Origin: Bacteroidales bacterium
Lineage (GTDB): Bacteria > Bacteroidota > Bacteroidia > Bacteroidales > Azobacteroidaceae
DNA length: 39,726 bases
Reading direction: 5' to 3'
Assembly (NCBI GenBank): GCA_003851245.1
Contig: BHEP01000024.1
Coordinates: 1 to 39,726 of the forward strand
Made by a program: the position numbers and the translations under genes. Shown here in pieces: positions 15,673-26,149 of the stretch. The notes beneath the pieces were generated by a model. That model ran no database searches. It worked only from the letters and a program-made list of their open reading frames with translations, and was not told the origin of the DNA. Within the stretch, counting starts at the first letter, position 1. Each line of letters begins with the position of its first letter.

Positions 15673-16978
15673 ATGGGTTTGATATTTTCATAAACACATC
15701 TATCCAAGGATTTGCTTTGCCCGATTTGATTTCGTATGCTGCTAAGTTGGAGTTGTGCCAGATCATGATAAAATCACCGCCAGTTTTTTTGCAGGTGTCA
15801 AGTAGCGCATGTGTTTTTTTTAGGGCATCCTCAGGGCTCAGTCCCAGATGGGTGATCAAGCAAGCGTCCATAACTACTGTGGAGCGAATAATCAGCTTGG
15901 TGCAAGTATTGTCAATAAGGTCGTAGAATGGAAATGGCAGGGCAGTGCTGGCTCTAAATCCAGGTAATTTAGCATACGCCAAACTAAAATCTTCTTTAAA
16001 ACCCAGGCTGTTAAGTTGTCGGTAGGTGCTAGGGATTTGCATCCTCAGATAATGTTGTCTATTGGCAGATACTTTCTTGGACAATCTTCTTTCCAGATCT
16101 TTGTGCTCCTTGTCTATTTTGTCTTTTTTGAATGATGCGCTGTAGGAGGGGTGTAGTCCAATTTCCGCATATTTGAGGTTTTTTAGATATTTGTAGTAGC
16201 ATCTTAAAGGATAAATGGTGGAGCGTCCCATTTTCTCATAAGGGCCATGGAGAGCAAATAAATAAAAAGGAAGCTTTCTGCTTGAATGAAAGTCCTCAAT
16301 CCACTGTATTGCTTTAAAATAAGGATCTTTGCGCAGGTGAAGTATGGTGGTGAGCCTCTTAAAAAACGAGGATATATTGCCACTAAAGAGGTCGCGCATA
16401 CCGCCATAGAAGTTTTTTACAAGACCCTTGTTGCGGTAGGCATAGGGCTGATCTATGTCGTAGGTGTGAATTATCTTATAATTGCGAAGTTTAAAAATGG
16501 AAGTATCGTAGCCGCATTTTTTTATTAGTTCAAGCAGTTTGTATGCCCATTGATCCACAAGGGCTTGTTCTAAAAAATTATGCTTAAATGCCAAGGATTC
16601 CTCTGGTCTATACCTCCTGTGTTCGTCAAGTTTCTGGGGGAAATATTCTTCATAGCGCGATATTAGAAAAAACGAGGCAGCAAAAATATCAAAGGGAACA
16701 TCTCCTTTTTTATTTTTAAAGAAACACGGCAACTCTTCCCATTCGGCGACTTCTATATCCTCCATAGGATGCACATCTTCTTCAAAAAGGAGTGGGGATG
16801 GAAGGATGTGTATGCCCTTGTTTAGTGTTAAGTGGGAATAATTGATGGCAATGGAAGGGTGTTCCATGAAAATTGTCTGATCCGTGGTTATTTTTACTTG
16901 TCCATTTAAGACCGAGCAGAATATATGTTCAGCAATAAATTGCAATCGCGGACTGTTTTGAGAAACGAAAATCAACAT
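15671..16978 (-). CDS. Polysaccharide-deacetylase-like protein (Bacteroidota type)
   Basis: Probable NodB-like metal-dependent carbohydrate deacetylase, 435 aa, no signal peptide. The N-terminal about 165 residues form a family-specific domain (PFDIFAASFFLISRYEEY is its most recognisable stretch). The NodB-like part begins with HTYDIDQPYAY: D174 and D176 take the place of the DD motif. It continues with GLHPSYS, whose H276 fits the zinc-binding H-x-x-S region, then PGFRAS (339-344) and a late IWHNS with H408. Such proteins often belong to envelope or capsule biosynthesis, but nothing beside it confirms a substrate. Activity is inferred. A TACCTTTG box lies upstream at 17031-17024 without a clear -33 partner. 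Confidence 0.78.
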   Translation of the reverse strand: MLIFVSQNSPRLQFIAEHIFCSVLNGQVKITTDQTIFMEHPSIAINYSHLTLNKGIHILPSPLLFEEDVHPMEDIEVAEWEELPCFFKNKKGDVPFDIFAASFFLISRYEEYFPQKLDEHRRYRPEESLAFKHNFLEQALVDQWAYKLLELIKKCGYDTSIFKLRNYKIIHTYDIDQPYAYRNKGLVKNFYGGMRDLFSGNISSFFKRLTTILHLRKDPYFKAIQWIEDFHSSRKLPFYLFALHGPYEKMGRSTIYPLRCYYKYLKNLKYAEIGLHPSYSASFKKDKIDKEHKDLERRLSKKVSANRQHYLRMQIPSTYRQLNSLGFKEDFSLAYAKLPGFRASTALPFPFYDLIDNTCTKLIIRSTVVMDACLITHLGLSPEDALKKTHALLDTCKKTGGDFIMIWHNSNLAAYEIKSGKANPWIDVFMKISNP

Positions 16979-17277
16979 AAGATAAAATACTTAAATCAGG
17001 TAGTGAAAAAATACTTGTCGAAACAAAGGTATAAAATAATTAGGTATTTAGGAAATAAGGAGGCAAAACGAGAATGATTTCTTAAAAATACTTAAAATGT
17101 TGTCAAAACGAGTATTTTTTAATACCTTTGCAAGGTTTTTTATCTATAGGAGCATAAAAAAACAAATAAACCATTGATTAAGTGGGATTAATGGAAAATT
17201 ATTTGTATTTTTGCGCCTTAATTTAAGAGTAAGTAGTAATAAAGTTTATATTAACATAGAATAAAAAAGTTCAAGAA
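16979..17277. other. 299-bp divergent promoter region between the deacetylase-like gene and rpsL
   Basis: No coding sequence is seen. It holds a minus-strand -7 box (17031-17024, TACCTTTG), the strong plus-strand rpsL promoter (17100-17130) and a second plus-strand box TATTTTTG (17206-17213) that lacks a TTG at proper distance. The leader from the first promoter to rpsL would be about 140 nt. Confidence 0.7.
17100..17130 (+). promoter_or_regulatory. Main promoter of the ribosomal protein supercluster
   Basis: TTG (17100-17102), a 20-nt spacer and TACCTTTG (17123-17130) fit the Bacteroidota consensus exactly. The predicted start near 17137 gives a long rpsL leader of about 140 nt. It is the only complete promoter seen ahead of the str genes. 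Confidence 0.8.
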
Positions 17278-17694
17278 ATGCCTACAATTCAGCAGTTAGT
17301 AAGAAAAGGACGGGCAAATTTGGTTGTCAAAAGTAAATCGCCAGCACTAGAATCATGTCCTCAAAGACGTGGAGTTTGTGTACGTGTTTATACCACAACA
17401 CCAAAGAAACCTAACTCTGCAATGCGTAAAGTTGCAAGGGTACGTTTGACCAATAGCAAGGAAGTAAATGCTTACATTCCTGGCGAAGGCCACAACCTAC
17501 AAGAGCACTCCATCGTGTTGGTGAGAGGTGGTCGTATAAAAGATCTTCCAGGGGTTCGTTATCACATCGTTAGAGGTACATTAGATACCGCCGGTGTTGC
17601 AGGACGTACACAGAGACGCTCTAAATACGGAACAAAACGTCCAAAAGCAGGAAAAGCAGCAGCAGCTCCAGCAAAGGGTGGCAAGAAAAAATAA
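17278..17694 (+). CDS. rpsL: 30S ribosomal protein S12
   Basis: Decoding-centre protein of the small subunit, 138 aa, first gene of the str operon. [19 protein letters not shown] and [18 protein letters not shown] are family signatures. Lys43, Lys44 and Lys88, whose changes give streptomycin resistance elsewhere, are wild type, and Asp89 is the residue that is methylthiolated in E. coli. An Ala/Lys-rich tail ([16 protein letters not shown]) extends past the core. A 163-nt structured gap separates it from rpsG. Confidence 0.98.
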   Translation: MPTIQQLVRKGRANLVVKSKSPALESCPQRRGVCVRVYTTTPKKPNSAMRKVARVRLTNSKEVNAYIPGEGHNLQEHSIVLVRGGRIKDLPGVRYHIVRGTLDTAGVAGRTQRRSKYGTKRPKAGKAAAAPAKGGKKK

Positions 17695-17710
17695 GGATTT
17701 ACGCCACAAA

Positions 17711-17806
17711 TCAAACTGAGTCAATTAATGTAATTATTAAAGAAAGTTTGAGTTTTTTGGATTTCATAGCTGTAATGGCAGGTTGAGTAAATAGCCCAGA
17801 GGGGCT
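17711..17806 (+). promoter_or_regulatory. Structured rpsL-rpsG intercistronic region
   Basis: The 163-nt gap contains TCAAACT (17711-17717) paired with AGTTTGA (17745-17751) and followed by GTTTTTT, which looks like an attenuator. A tight hairpin AGCCC/GGGCT (17793-17806) with an AGAG loop comes next. In E. coli S7 represses the str operon by binding this same intercistronic region; a similar role here is inference. Confidence 0.45.
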
Positions 17807-17857
17807 GTTGAAGACGCAAATTGGCAACCAAGAACAAGAACAAAAATTTTAGAAGAA

Positions 17858-18334
17858 ATGAGAAAAACTAAGCCAAAAAAGAGACAGATCCTTCCCGATC
17901 CTGTTTATGGTGATACTACGGTTACGAGATTCGTTAACCACCTAATGTATGATGGCAAAAAAAGTGTAGCCTTCGAGATATTCTATACTGCTTTGAAAAG
18001 CGTTGAGGCTAAATTGCCTAATGAAGAAAAATCATCACTAGAGGTTTGGAAACAAGCCCTAGACAATATTACTCCCCTAGTAGAGGTTAAGTCTCGCCGT
18101 GTAGGTGGATCTACCTTCCAAGTTCCTACAGAAATTAGACCAGACAGAAAAGAGTCTGTGTCAATGAAAAACATGATTCTTTATTCTCGCAAGAGAGGTG
18201 GAAAATCTATGGCTGATAAATTGGCTGCCGAAATTGTTGATGCTTTTAATCAACAAGGAGGTTCATATAAGAGAAAGGAAGACATGCACAGAATGGCCGA
18301 AGCCAATAGGGCTTTTGCGCATTTTAGATTTTAA
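17858..18334 (+). CDS. rpsG: 30S ribosomal protein S7
   Basis: Primary 16S rRNA-binding protein that nucleates the 30S head, 158 aa. [19 protein letters not shown] is the Bacteroidota-type start; [19 protein letters not shown] corresponds to the conserved QVPxEVRPxRR region, and the C-terminal [23 protein letters not shown] end is intact. fusA follows after 20 nt. In E. coli S7 is the autogenous repressor of this operon. Confidence 0.98.
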   Translation: MRKTKPKKRQILPDPVYGDTTVTRFVNHLMYDGKKSVAFEIFYTALKSVEAKLPNEEKSSLEVWKQALDNITPLVEVKSRRVGGSTFQVPTEIRPDRKESVSMKNMILYSRKRGGKSMADKLAAEIVDAFNQQGGSYKRKEDMHRMAEANRAFAHFRF

Positions 18335-18354
18335 TTTTACACACAACACACACA

Positions 18355-20484
18355 ATGTCAAAAGAGACAGATAAATTATTAAAGTTTACCAGAAATCTTG
18401 GTATTATGGCGCATATTGACGCTGGAAAAACCACTACTTCTGAGCGTATTCTTTTTTATACCGGCTTAACTCATAAAATTGGGGAAGTTCATGACGGCGC
18501 TGCCACCATGGACTGGATGGAGCAAGAGCAAGAGAGAGGCATCACCATTACTTCTGCAGCCACCACGGCTAGCTGGAAGTATAAGGACGATACCTTCAAA
18601 ATAAATTTGATTGATACCCCAGGTCACGTCGATTTTACTGTAGAGGTAGAGCGTTCTTTGCGAATCCTCGATGGTGCTATTGCCGCTTTTTGTGCAGTAG
18701 GTGGTGTAGAGCCACAATCAGAAACAGTATGGCGCCAGGCAGATAAATATAGCGTTCCTAGAATTGGTTATGTCAATAAGATGGACCGTTCGGGAGCTAA
18801 TTTCTTTGAAGTCGTTAGGCAAGTAAAGGACGTATTAGGAGCCAATCCTTGTCCAATACAAATACCCGTAGGCGCAGAAGAAAAATTTGAAGGCGTTGTA
18901 GACTTAGTTGCTATGAAGGCCTGTATATGGCGTGATGAAACCATGGGCGCAGCCTATTCCGTAGAAGAAATTCCAGCTCATTGCTTGGAAGAGGCAAAAG
19001 AATGGAGAGACAAGATGCTTGAAACTTTGGCAGAATGTGATGATGTCTTGATGGAAAAATATTTTGCAGATCCAGCCACTATCACCGAGTCAGAAATTCG
19101 TGCAGCTATACGCAAAGGCACTCTGTCTATGCAAATCAATCCTATGACCTGTGGTTCGTCTTTCAAAAACAAGGGCGTTCAATGTCTTCTTGACAATGCC
19201 TGTTTGTATTTGCCAAGTCCTGCAGACACCCCCTCTATTGAGGGAACAGACCCTGATGATCCAGAAGTGGTAATAATACGCCGTCCTAGTTCCGAGGAGC
19301 CCTTGTGTGCCTTGGCATTTAAGATAGCAACCGACCCTTATGTAGGTCGTCTTTGTTTTTTCCGTGTTTATTCGGGTGAACTTCCCGCAGGTTCGTATGT
19401 TTACAATACACGCACAGGAAAAAAAGAACGTATCTCTCGTCTGTTTCAGATGCACTCCAACAAACAAAATTCTAAGGATATGATTGGTTGTGGTGATATT
19501 GGAGCAGGTGTAGGATTTAAAGATATTCGTACTGGCGATACCTTGTGTGATGAAAATCATCCCATAGTATTGGAGTCAATGGACTTCCCCGAACCCGTTA
19601 TCGGTATTTCTATAGAGCCCAAAACTCAAAAAGACTTGGATAAATTGGGTGTTGGTTTAGGCAAATTGGCAGAAGAGGATCCAACCTTCCGTGTAAAGAC
19701 TGACGAAGATACAGGACAAACAATTATCTCAGGAATGGGAGAGTTGCACCTTGAAATTATCATCGATCGCTTGAAACGAGAGTTTAAAGTAGAATGTAAT
19801 CAGGGTAGGCCACAGGTATCTTATAAGGAAGCTATTACCAAGTTGGTAGAGCTTCGCGAAGTTTATAAGAAACAGTCTGGAGGTCGCGGTAAGTTTGCCG
19901 ACATGATAGTGAAAGTAGGTCCTGCCGATGCAGATTTTGAAGGCGAATTGCAATTCGTTGACGAGGTAAAGGGCGGAAATATCCCCAAAGAATACGTACC
20001 ATCCATACAAAAAGGCTTCCTGCGCGCCATGAAAAATGGAGTCTTGGCAGGTTATGCCCTCGACAAATTGAAGGTTGTAGTTGTAGATGGTTCTTACCAC
20101 GCAGTAGACTCCGACCAATTGTCTTTTGAGATCTGTGCAGTGCAAGCATTTAAGAGTGCCTCTGAAAAAGCAGGTCCTGTCTTGATGGAGCCCATTATGC
20201 AGATAGAAGTCATTACCCCCGAAGAAAATATGGGAGACGTAATTGGCGACTTAAACAAGCGTCGTGGTCAGGTAGAAGGAATGGATACCAGCCGCTCGGG
20301 AGCTCGTATTGTGAAAGCAAAAGCACCACTTTCTGAGATGTTTGGATATGTAACCGCCTTGCGCACAATATCCTCAGGTCGTGCCACCTCTACAATGAGT
20401 TTCTCTCATTACGCCGAAGTTTCTACCTCAATAGCTAAGGAAGTTTTGACAGAAGTGAGCGGACGCGTAGACTTGGTAAAGTAA
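18355..20484 (+). CDS. fusA: Translation elongation factor G
   Basis: GTPase that drives tRNA-mRNA translocation and, with RRF, ribosome recycling. 709 aa, full length. G1 AHIDAGKT at 19-26, a G2-region Thr in RGITITSA, G3 DTPGH at 87-91 and G4 NKMD at 141-144 are all intact. Domains II-V follow ([35 protein letters not shown]; late [18 protein letters not shown]). Position after rpsL-rpsG marks it as the main EF-G. No tuf gene follows; instead a 114-nt gap with a 16-bp stem-loop leads to rpsJ. Confidence 0.98.
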   Translation: MSKETDKLLKFTRNLGIMAHIDAGKTTTSERILFYTGLTHKIGEVHDGAATMDWMEQEQERGITITSAATTASWKYKDDTFKINLIDTPGHVDFTVEVERSLRILDGAIAAFCAVGGVEPQSETVWRQADKYSVPRIGYVNKMDRSGANFFEVVRQVKDVLGANPCPIQIPVGAEEKFEGVVDLVAMKACIWRDETMGAAYSVEEIPAHCLEEAKEWRDKMLETLAECDDVLMEKYFADPATITESEIRAAIRKGTLSMQINPMTCGSSFKNKGVQCLLDNACLYLPSPADTPSIEGTDPDDPEVVIIRRPSSEEPLCALAFKIATDPYVGRLCFFRVYSGELPAGSYVYNTRTGKKERISRLFQMHSNKQNSKDMIGCGDIGAGVGFKDIRTGDTLCDENHPIVLESMDFPEPVIGISIEPKTQKDLDKLGVGLGKLAEEDPTFRVKTDEDTGQTIISGMGELHLEIIIDRLKREFKVECNQGRPQVSYKEAITKLVELREVYKKQSGGRGKFADMIVKVGPADADFEGELQFVDEVKGGNIPKEYVPSIQKGFLRAMKNGVLAGYALDKLKVVVVDGSYHAVDSDQLSFEICAVQAFKSASEKAGPVLMEPIMQIEVITPEENMGDVIGDLNKRRGQVEGMDTSRSGARIVKAKAPLSEMFGYVTALRTISSGRATSTMSFSHYAEVSTSIAKEVLTEVSGRVDLVK

Positions 20485-20515
20485 TTAGGAAATAATTAGT
20501 AAAATAATTGGAATA

Positions 20516-20564
20516 TCAAACTGCAAGAGCTTAGCGTATGACTCTTAAGCTCTTGTAGTTTTGA
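20516..20564 (+). promoter_or_regulatory. Long stem-loop between fusA and rpsJ
   Basis: Positions 20518-20533 pair with 20546-20561 through 16 consecutive pairs (one G-U) around a 12-nt loop, and TTTTGATTG follows. The form is that of an intrinsic terminator or attenuator dividing the str genes from the S10 genes. The descending arm also contains TAGTTTTG (20556-20563), a -7-like match with no TTG at -33. Confidence 0.65.
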
Positions 20565-20598
20565 TTGAATGAATACATAAATTAATTAATAAAGACGT

Positions 20599-20904
20599 AT
20601 GAGTCAAAAAATTAGAATTAAATTAAAGTCTTACGATTACATGTTGTTAGACAAGTCTGCTGAAAAAATCGTAAAAACGGTAAAAGCAACAGGAGCCGTG
20701 GTTAGTGGGCCCATTCCATTGCCTACCCACAAGCGAATCTTTACAGTCAACAGGGCAACTTTTGTAAACAAGAAAGCGCGCGAGCAATTCCAGCTATCTT
20801 CTTACAAACGATTGATAGACATCTATAGCTCAACAGCCAAAACTGTTGATGCCTTGATGAAGCTTGAGTTGCCTAGTGGAGTAGAAGTAGAAATAAAAGT
20901 GTGA
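20599..20904 (+). CDS. rpsJ: 30S ribosomal protein S10
   Basis: 30S head protein and, as NusE, partner of NusB in transcription antitermination. 101 aa, the standard length. [21 protein letters not shown] and the [19 protein letters not shown] loop are clear signatures. First gene of the S10 cluster, after the fusA-rpsJ stem-loop; rplC follows after 22 nt. Confidence 0.98.
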   Translation: MSQKIRIKLKSYDYMLLDKSAEKIVKTVKATGAVVSGPIPLPTHKRIFTVNRATFVNKKAREQFQLSSYKRLIDIYSSTAKTVDALMKLELPSGVEVEIKV

Positions 20905-20926
20905 GTTATAAAATAAATTAATTGAA

Positions 20927-21544
20927 ATGCCAGGATTATTAGGAAAAAAAATCGGAATGACATCCGTTTTCAGTGCCGATGGAAAAAATCTTCCATGCAC
21001 TGTTATTGAAGTAGGTCCTTGTGTTGTTACTCAAGTAAAAACTTTGGAGAATGATGGCTACGAAGCCATACAAGTAGGTTTTCAAGACAAAAAAGAAAAG
21101 CATACTTCAGGACCAGAAAAAGGTCACTTCAAAAAAGCAGGAGTAACACCAAAGCGACACTTGGCCGAGTTCAAAGGATTTGAAGGATCATTCAACTTGG
21201 GCGATACGCTTACAGTTGACATCTTCGAAGGCGAGGTTTATGTAGATGTTGTCGGCACATCAAAAGGAAAAGGATTCCAAGGGGTTGTAAAACGCCATGG
21301 TTTCAAGGGAGTAGGAGAAGCAACACTGGGGCAGAGTGACCGTCAGCGTCACCCAGGATCTATTGGAGCAGCTTCCTATCCAGCAAAAGTTTTTAAAGGA
21401 ATGCGCATGGGTGGTCACATGGGTGCAGAAAGAGTGACAGTGCAAAACCTTGAAATAATTAAAGTGATTCCTGAGCACAATCTATTGTTGATCAAAGGTT
21501 CTGTTCCAGGTTGTAAAGGTTCAATCGTAATAATAGAAAAGTAA
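20927..21544 (+). CDS. rplC: 50S ribosomal protein L3
   Basis: Early 50S assembly protein whose central extension reaches the peptidyl-transferase centre. 205 aa. [15 protein letters not shown] starts the protein; the segment [20 protein letters not shown] and [12 protein letters not shown] are conserved. The last base of its stop codon is the first base of the rplD start (TAATG), so the pair is translationally coupled. Confidence 0.98.
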   Translation: MPGLLGKKIGMTSVFSADGKNLPCTVIEVGPCVVTQVKTLENDGYEAIQVGFQDKKEKHTSGPEKGHFKKAGVTPKRHLAEFKGFEGSFNLGDTLTVDIFEGEVYVDVVGTSKGKGFQGVVKRHGFKGVGEATLGQSDRQRHPGSIGAASYPAKVFKGMRMGGHMGAERVTVQNLEIIKVIPEHNLLLIKGSVPGCKGSIVIIEK

Positions 21545-22164
21545 TGGAACTAAGTGTATATAACATCAAAGGAGAGGATACTGGCAAAAAGGTAACTCTT
21601 GATGATTCTATCTTTGGAATTGAGCCCAACGACCATGCTATTTACTTAGATGTAAAACAACATCTAGCAAATAAGCGTCAAGGAACACACAAATCCAAAG
21701 AAAGAAGTGAGCTTTCAGGAAGTCGACGCAAGCTAGGTCGCCAAAAAGGTGGCGGTGGCGCACGTCCTGGAGATATAAAATCGCCTATCTTGGTAGGTGG
21801 AGCTAGAGTCTTTGGCCCTAGACCACGTGATTATGAGTTCAAATTGAATAAGAAAGTAAAACAATTGGCCCGCCGGTCGGCTTTGGCATACAAGGCTCAA
21901 GAAAATGCCATCATTGTAGTACAGGATTTTTCTTTCGATGCTCCCAAAACAAAGGAATTGATTGCAATCACTAAGAGCTTAAAAGTATCGGAAAGCAAAT
22001 TGGTATTTGTTCTCCCCGAAAACAATAAAAACGTTTATCTATCTTCTACCAATCTTAAGCGCACAAGTGTAATAACAGTGCCTGAGCTTAACACCTACAA
22101 GGTATTGGATGCTGGTAAACTTCTTATTTTAGAGAGTTCAATAGAAGCTATCAATAAATTTTAA
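21544..22164 (+). CDS. rplD: 50S ribosomal protein L4
   Basis: 206 aa. Exit-tunnel protein; its extended loop ([20 protein letters not shown], with [17 protein letters not shown] after it) lines the tunnel. In E. coli it is also the autogenous repressor of the S10 operon. It overlaps rplC by 1 nt and is followed by rplW after 18 nt. No macrolide-type deletion is seen in the loop. Confidence 0.98.
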   Translation: MELSVYNIKGEDTGKKVTLDDSIFGIEPNDHAIYLDVKQHLANKRQGTHKSKERSELSGSRRKLGRQKGGGGARPGDIKSPILVGGARVFGPRPRDYEFKLNKKVKQLARRSALAYKAQENAIIVVQDFSFDAPKTKELIAITKSLKVSESKLVFVLPENNKNVYLSSTNLKRTSVITVPELNTYKVLDAGKLLILESSIEAINKF

Positions 22165-22182
22165 TAAAAGGAGACACAAATT

Positions 22183-22479
22183 ATGGGAATAATAATTAAA
22201 CCAATCGTAACAGAGAAGCAAACTCAGATAAGCGAAAAGATGAGTAATCGTTACGGATTTCGTGTTTCTCCTGCTGCCAACAAGATACAGATAAAGACGG
22301 CTATAGAAGATCTTTATGATGTAACTGTGGTAAAAGTGAACACGATGAATTATGCTGGAAAAAGAAAATCTAGAAATACTAAATCAGGAGTTATAACCGG
22401 AAGAGAAGCCTCTTTTAAGAAAGCAATAATCACATTGAAAGATGGCGAAATTATTGACTTCTTTAGTAATATTCAATAA
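22183..22479 (+). CDS. rplW: 50S ribosomal protein L23
   Basis: 98 aa. Sits at the exit tunnel and is the docking point for trigger factor and SRP in bacteria. [20 protein letters not shown] and the [18 protein letters not shown] region identify it. 6 nt before rplB. Confidence 0.97.
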   Translation: MGIIIKPIVTEKQTQISEKMSNRYGFRVSPAANKIQIKTAIEDLYDVTVVKVNTMNYAGKRKSRNTKSGVITGREASFKKAIITLKDGEIIDFFSNIQ

Positions 22480-22484
22480 AAATA

Positions 22485-23309
22485 ATGGGAATTCGTAAAT
22501 TAAAACCCACCACGCCGGGGCAAAGGCATAAGATTATTGGTACATTCGAGGAAATCACTGCTAGTGTACCAGAGAAATCTCTTGTTGTAGGTAAACACCG
22601 CACAGGTGGTCGCAACAGCGAAGGTAAGATGACCATCAGAAATGTTGGTGGCGGTCACAAGAAAAAGTACCGTATCATCGACTTCAAGAGAACAAAAGAT
22701 GGCGTTCCAGCAACAGTGAAATCCATAGAGTATGATCCCAACAGATCGGCTCGATTGGCACTCTTGTATTATGCCGATGGAGAGAAAACTTATATTCTCG
22801 CTCCTAACGGATTGGAAGTAGGCCAAACAGTGATCTCAGGCAAAGAAGTAGCGCCAGAAATTGGCAACTGCCTTCCTTTGTCGGTAATCCCCTTGGGAAC
22901 GACAATTCATAGCATAGAATTGCGTCCAGGACAGGGAGCAAAAATGGTAAGATCGGCAGGCGCTTCTGCGCAAATCGTATCCAGAGAAGGTGATTATGCA
23001 ATAATCAAAATGCCTTCAGGAGAAACCCGTAAAATACTTTCGGTTTGCAAGGCTACCGTTGGAAGTGTGGGCAACTCAGATCATGCTCTTGAAAGATCAG
23101 GTAAAGCAGGAAGATCAAGATGGTTGGGTCGCCGTCCACGTGTTCGTGGTGTGGCAATGAACCCCGTAGATCACCCAATGGGTGGTGGAGAAGGACGTGC
23201 TTCTGGAGGTCACCCTAGATCCCGTAAAGGATTATATTCTAAGGGACTTAAGACTAGAGATAAAAAGAAACACTCCTCTAAGTACATCATCGAGAGAAGA
23301 AAAAAATAA
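22485..23309 (+). CDS. rplB: 50S ribosomal protein L2
   Basis: Primary 23S rRNA-binding protein needed for subunit association and peptidyl-transferase activity. 274 aa, full length. [20 protein letters not shown], the [19 protein letters not shown] segment and the C-terminal [17 protein letters not shown], which carries the conserved His near the active centre, are all intact. Confidence 0.98.
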   Translation: MGIRKLKPTTPGQRHKIIGTFEEITASVPEKSLVVGKHRTGGRNSEGKMTIRNVGGGHKKKYRIIDFKRTKDGVPATVKSIEYDPNRSARLALLYYADGEKTYILAPNGLEVGQTVISGKEVAPEIGNCLPLSVIPLGTTIHSIELRPGQGAKMVRSAGASAQIVSREGDYAIIKMPSGETRKILSVCKATVGSVGNSDHALERSGKAGRSRWLGRRPRVRGVAMNPVDHPMGGGEGRASGGHPRSRKGLYSKGLKTRDKKKHSSKYIIERRKK

Positions 23310-23330
23310 TCTGATAATAAAGAGTATATT

Positions 23331-23600
23331 ATGAGTCGTTCACTAAAAAAAGGTCCATACATCTATCTCAAGCTTGAGAAAAAAATTCTCGCCATGAATG
23401 AATCTGGCAAGAAAACGGTGTTAAAAACATGGGCAAGGGCTTCGATGATTTCGCCAGACTTTGTAGGGCATACAGTCGCAGTTCACAATGGTAATAAATT
23501 TATTCCTGTTTATGTTACTGAAAACATGGTAGGTCACAAGTTAGGAGAGTTTTCTCCAACGCGTAACTATCGTGGTCATGGAGGTAAGGGTAAAAAATAA
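23331..23600 (+). CDS. rpsS: 30S ribosomal protein S19
   Basis: 89 aa. Binds 16S rRNA in the 30S head with S13 and contacts the A-site t[22 protein letters not shown] and [18 protein letters not shown] are family signatures. It sits between rplB and rplV as in nearly all bacteria. Confidence 0.98.
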   Translation: MSRSLKKGPYIYLKLEKKILAMNESGKKTVLKTWARASMISPDFVGHTVAVHNGNKFIPVYVTENMVGHKLGEFSPTRNYRGHGGKGKK

Positions 23601-23639
23601 CAGGTATGTATTCAGCAAAGCAAATAAAAAAGAAAAATA

Positions 23640-24044
23640 ATGGGTGCTAGAAAAAGAATATCAGCCGAAGCAAGGAAGGAAGCCCAAAAAACCATGTATT
23701 TTGCAAAATTGCAAAATGTACCTACTTCTCCTCGTAAAATGCGCTTAGTCGCCGATATGGTAAGGGGTATGGAGGTGTTTAGAGCACTTGGTGTTTTGAA
23801 GTTTTCAAATAAGGAAGCTGCTGCTAGAGTAGAAAAACTACTGCGTTCAACGATTTCCAACTGGGAACAAAAAAATGAGCGTAAGGCAGAAGCAGGAGAG
23901 TTATATATAACATTAATAAGTGTAGATTCCGCAACAATGATGAAGAGGATGAGACCCGCACCGCAAGGCAGGGGTTACAGAATCCGTAAGCGTTCGAATC
24001 ACGTAACTTTGTTTGTAGATACAAAAAATGATAATCAAAATTAA
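23640..24044 (+). CDS. rplV: 50S ribosomal protein L22
   Basis: 134 aa. Its beta-hairpin ([19 protein letters not shown]) lines the exit tunnel at the constriction. The N-terminal [20 protein letters not shown] segment is also typical. The start at 23640 gives an N-terminal [16 protein letters not shown] extension that I associate with Bacteroidales homologues. 7 nt before rpsC. Confidence 0.97.
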   Translation: MGARKRISAEARKEAQKTMYFAKLQNVPTSPRKMRLVADMVRGMEVFRALGVLKFSNKEAAARVEKLLRSTISNWEQKNERKAEAGELYITLISVDSATMMKRMRPAPQGRGYRIRKRSNHVTLFVDTKNDNQN

Positions 24045-24051
24045 TTGCTAA

Positions 24052-24828
24052 ATGGGACAAAAAGTAAATCCGATAAGTAATCGATTGGGAATCATCCGCG
24101 GATGGGATTCGAATTGGTATGGAGGCAATAATTATGCAGATACTTTGTTAGAAGACAGCAAGATCCGTAAGTACCTCAATGCCCGTCTCGCAAAAGCTAG
24201 TTTATCTCGCATCGTTATTGAACGCACATTGAAGCTTGTGACAATTACAGTATGTACTGCACGTCCAGGTATAATCATTGGTAAAGGCGGTCAAGAAGTT
24301 GACAAATTGAAAGAAGAGTTGAAGAAAATTACCGATAAGGAAATTCAAATCAATATCTTTGAGATAAGAAGACCTGAATTGGATGCAGTGATTGTTGCCA
24401 ACAACATCGCCCGCCAACTAGAAGGAAAGGTAGCTTACCGCCGCGCCATTAAAATGGCTATCGCCGCCACCATGAGAATGGGAGCTGAGGGTATTAAGGT
24501 ACAAATTTCTGGTCGTTTGAACGGAGCTGAGATGGCGCGTTCTGAGATGTATAAAGAAGGAAGAACTCCCCTACATACACTGAGAGCCGACATTGACTAC
24601 TGTCTTGCTGAAGCCCTAACCAAGGTAGGCCTTTTGGGTATCAAGGTTTGGATATGTAAGGGAGAGATATATGGTAAAAAAGACCTATCACCCTCTTTTG
24701 CAAACCAAAAAGATCTTGGAAGAAGAGGTCCTGATGGAGGTGGCAGCAGAGATCGCGACAACCGCGACCGCGACAATAGAGGAGATAGAGGCGGCTTTAA
24801 GAAAAAAGCTCCCAGAGATAGAAAGTAA
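24052..24828 (+). CDS. rpsC: 30S ribosomal protein S3 with charged C-terminal tail
   Basis: Forms the mRNA entry site with S4 and S5 and has helicase-like activity there. 258 aa, longer than the roughly 230 aa of E. coli. The KH domain carries [18 protein letters not shown], and the C-terminal domain includes [18 protein letters not shown]. From about residue 215 the protein continues as a low-complexity tail rich in D, R, N and G (repeated RDRDN units, then GDRGGFKKK). Such tails occur in other Bacteroidota S3 proteins. Confidence 0.97.
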   Translation: MGQKVNPISNRLGIIRGWDSNWYGGNNYADTLLEDSKIRKYLNARLAKASLSRIVIERTLKLVTITVCTARPGIIIGKGGQEVDKLKEELKKITDKEIQINIFEIRRPELDAVIVANNIARQLEGKVAYRRAIKMAIAATMRMGAEGIKVQISGRLNGAEMARSEMYKEGRTPLHTLRADIDYCLAEALTKVGLLGIKVWICKGEIYGKKDLSPSFANQKDLGRRGPDGGGSRDRDNRDRDNRGDRGGFKKKAPRDRK

Positions 24829-24854
24829 AAGTTTAAACATTTCAAATAACAATA

Positions 24855-25289
24855 ATGTTACAACCTAAAAAGACCAAATTCAGAAGACAGCAAAAAGGTC
24901 GGATGAAAGGCAATGCCCAAAGAGGGAATCAATTGTCATTCGGTTCTTTTGGTATCAAGTCTTTGCAAACAAAATGGATTACAGGTCGTCAGATAGAAGC
25001 TGCTCGTATCGCCGTAACCCGCTATATGCAACGTCAGGGACAAGTTTGGGTACGAATATTCCCAGACAAACCGATAACCAAAAAGCCAGCAGAAGTACGT
25101 ATGGGTAAGGGAAAGGGAGCTCCCGAAGGATTTGTGGCTCCAGTAACTCCAGGTAGAATGATCTTTGAAATAGAAGGCGTTACATTTGAGGTGGCAAAAG
25201 AAGCCCTGAGATTAGCAGCTCAAAAACTACCAGTGACAACTAAGTTTGTGATAAGACGTGATTATGATTTCAAAAATCAAAATGTGTAA
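24855..25289 (+). CDS. rplP: 50S ribosomal protein L16
   Basis: 144 aa. Organises the A-site side of the 50S subunit. [19 protein letters not shown] and the [20 protein letters not shown] segment identify it, as does [14 protein letters not shown] near the C-terminus. It is 5 nt before rpmC. Confidence 0.97.
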   Translation: MLQPKKTKFRRQQKGRMKGNAQRGNQLSFGSFGIKSLQTKWITGRQIEAARIAVTRYMQRQGQVWVRIFPDKPITKKPAEVRMGKGKGAPEGFVAPVTPGRMIFEIEGVTFEVAKEALRLAAQKLPVTTKFVIRRDYDFKNQNV

Positions 25290-25294
25290 TTGAT

Positions 25295-25492
25295 ATGAAA
25301 ATTGCAGAAGTAAGAGAATTAAAAACTGCGGAATTACTAGAGAGAATTGCTGCTGAGTCTACTGCCCTAACGCAGAAGGAAATCAATCATAGCATATCTC
25401 CTTTGGATAATCCCTCAGAGATCACTAAGGCACGTAAGAATATAGCACGTTTAAAAACTGTTGCTCGTGAAAGAGAACTTAATAGCAAGTAA
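25295..25492 (+). CDS. rpmC: 50S ribosomal protein L29
   Basis: 65 aa two-helix protein near the tunnel exit. [18 protein letters not shown] and the late [17 protein letters not shown] helix are typical. The position between rplP and rpsQ confirms the call. Confidence 0.95.
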   Translation: MKIAEVRELKTAELLERIAAESTALTQKEINHSISPLDNPSEITKARKNIARLKTVARERELNSK

Positions 25493-25505
25493 TACAATGA
25501 GCCTG

Positions 25506-25763
25506 ATGGAAACTAGAAATTTAAGAAAAGAAAGAGTCGGCGTTGTTTTGAGCAACAAGATGGAGAAATCCATTACCGTTGTTATAAAATGGAAAGAAAA
25601 ACACCCGATTTATGGTAAATTCGTCAACAAGACGAAGAAATATCATGCTCATGATGAGAAAAATGAATGCAGCATAGGTGATACTGTGAAGATCATGGAA
25701 ACTCGTCCTTTGAGCAAGACAAAGAGATGGAGATTGGTACAAATAATTCAAAAAGCTAAGTAA
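25506..25763 (+). CDS. rpsQ: 30S ribosomal protein S17
   Basis: 85 aa. Early 16S-binding OB-fold protein. The start at 25506 gives [14 protein letters not shown], as in Bacteroidales homologues; an ATG at 25497 would add MSL and is the alternative. The open frame reaches further upstream to 25461, but that would overlap rpm[21 protein letters not shown] and the [13 protein letters not shown] end are conserved. Confidence 0.95.
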   Translation: METRNLRKERVGVVLSNKMEKSITVVIKWKEKHPIYGKFVNKTKKYHAHDEKNECSIGDTVKIMETRPLSKTKRWRLVQIIQKAK

Positions 25764-25765
25764 TT

Positions 25766-26131
25766 ATGATACAACAAGAATCAAGACTTGCCGTAGCTGA
25801 TAACAGTGGAGCAAAAGAAGTTCTTTGTATTCGCGTACTAGGCGGCACAAGAAGACGTTATGCCTCCGTAGGAGATGTAATAGTAGTAGCTGTAAAGCAT
25901 GTTATACCCTCAAGTGATGTAAAGAAAGGAGCCGTTTCAAAGGCTATCATTGTGCGCACAAAGAAAGAACTTCGTCGCGCCGATGGTTCATACATCCGCT
26001 TTGATGACAACGCTTGTGTGTTGTTGAATGCAGGTGGCGACATTAGAGGAACGCGTATCTTTGGCCCAGTTGCTAGAGAACTTCGTGTGACAAATATGAA
26101 GATAGTGTCATTAGCACCCGAAGTGCTGTAA
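25766..26131 (+). CDS. rplN: 50S ribosomal protein L14
   Basis: 121 aa. Forms intersubunit bridges with 16S rRNA and is the binding site of Rsf[21 protein letters not shown] and the [19 protein letters not shown] segment are diagnostic. Only 2 nt after rpsQ, so it is tightly coupled. Confidence 0.98.
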   Translation: MIQQESRLAVADNSGAKEVLCIRVLGGTRRRYASVGDVIVVAVKHVIPSSDVKKGAVSKAIIVRTKKELRRADGSYIRFDDNACVLLNAGGDIRGTRIFGPVARELRVTNMKIVSLAPEVL

Positions 26132-26149
26132 TTTTGATAAACAAAGCAA

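Noticed and set aside
17206..17213. Second rpsL promoter (TATTTTTG)
   Set aside because: Nearest TTG is 29 nt upstream; mentioned within the intergenic entry but not called as a promoter.
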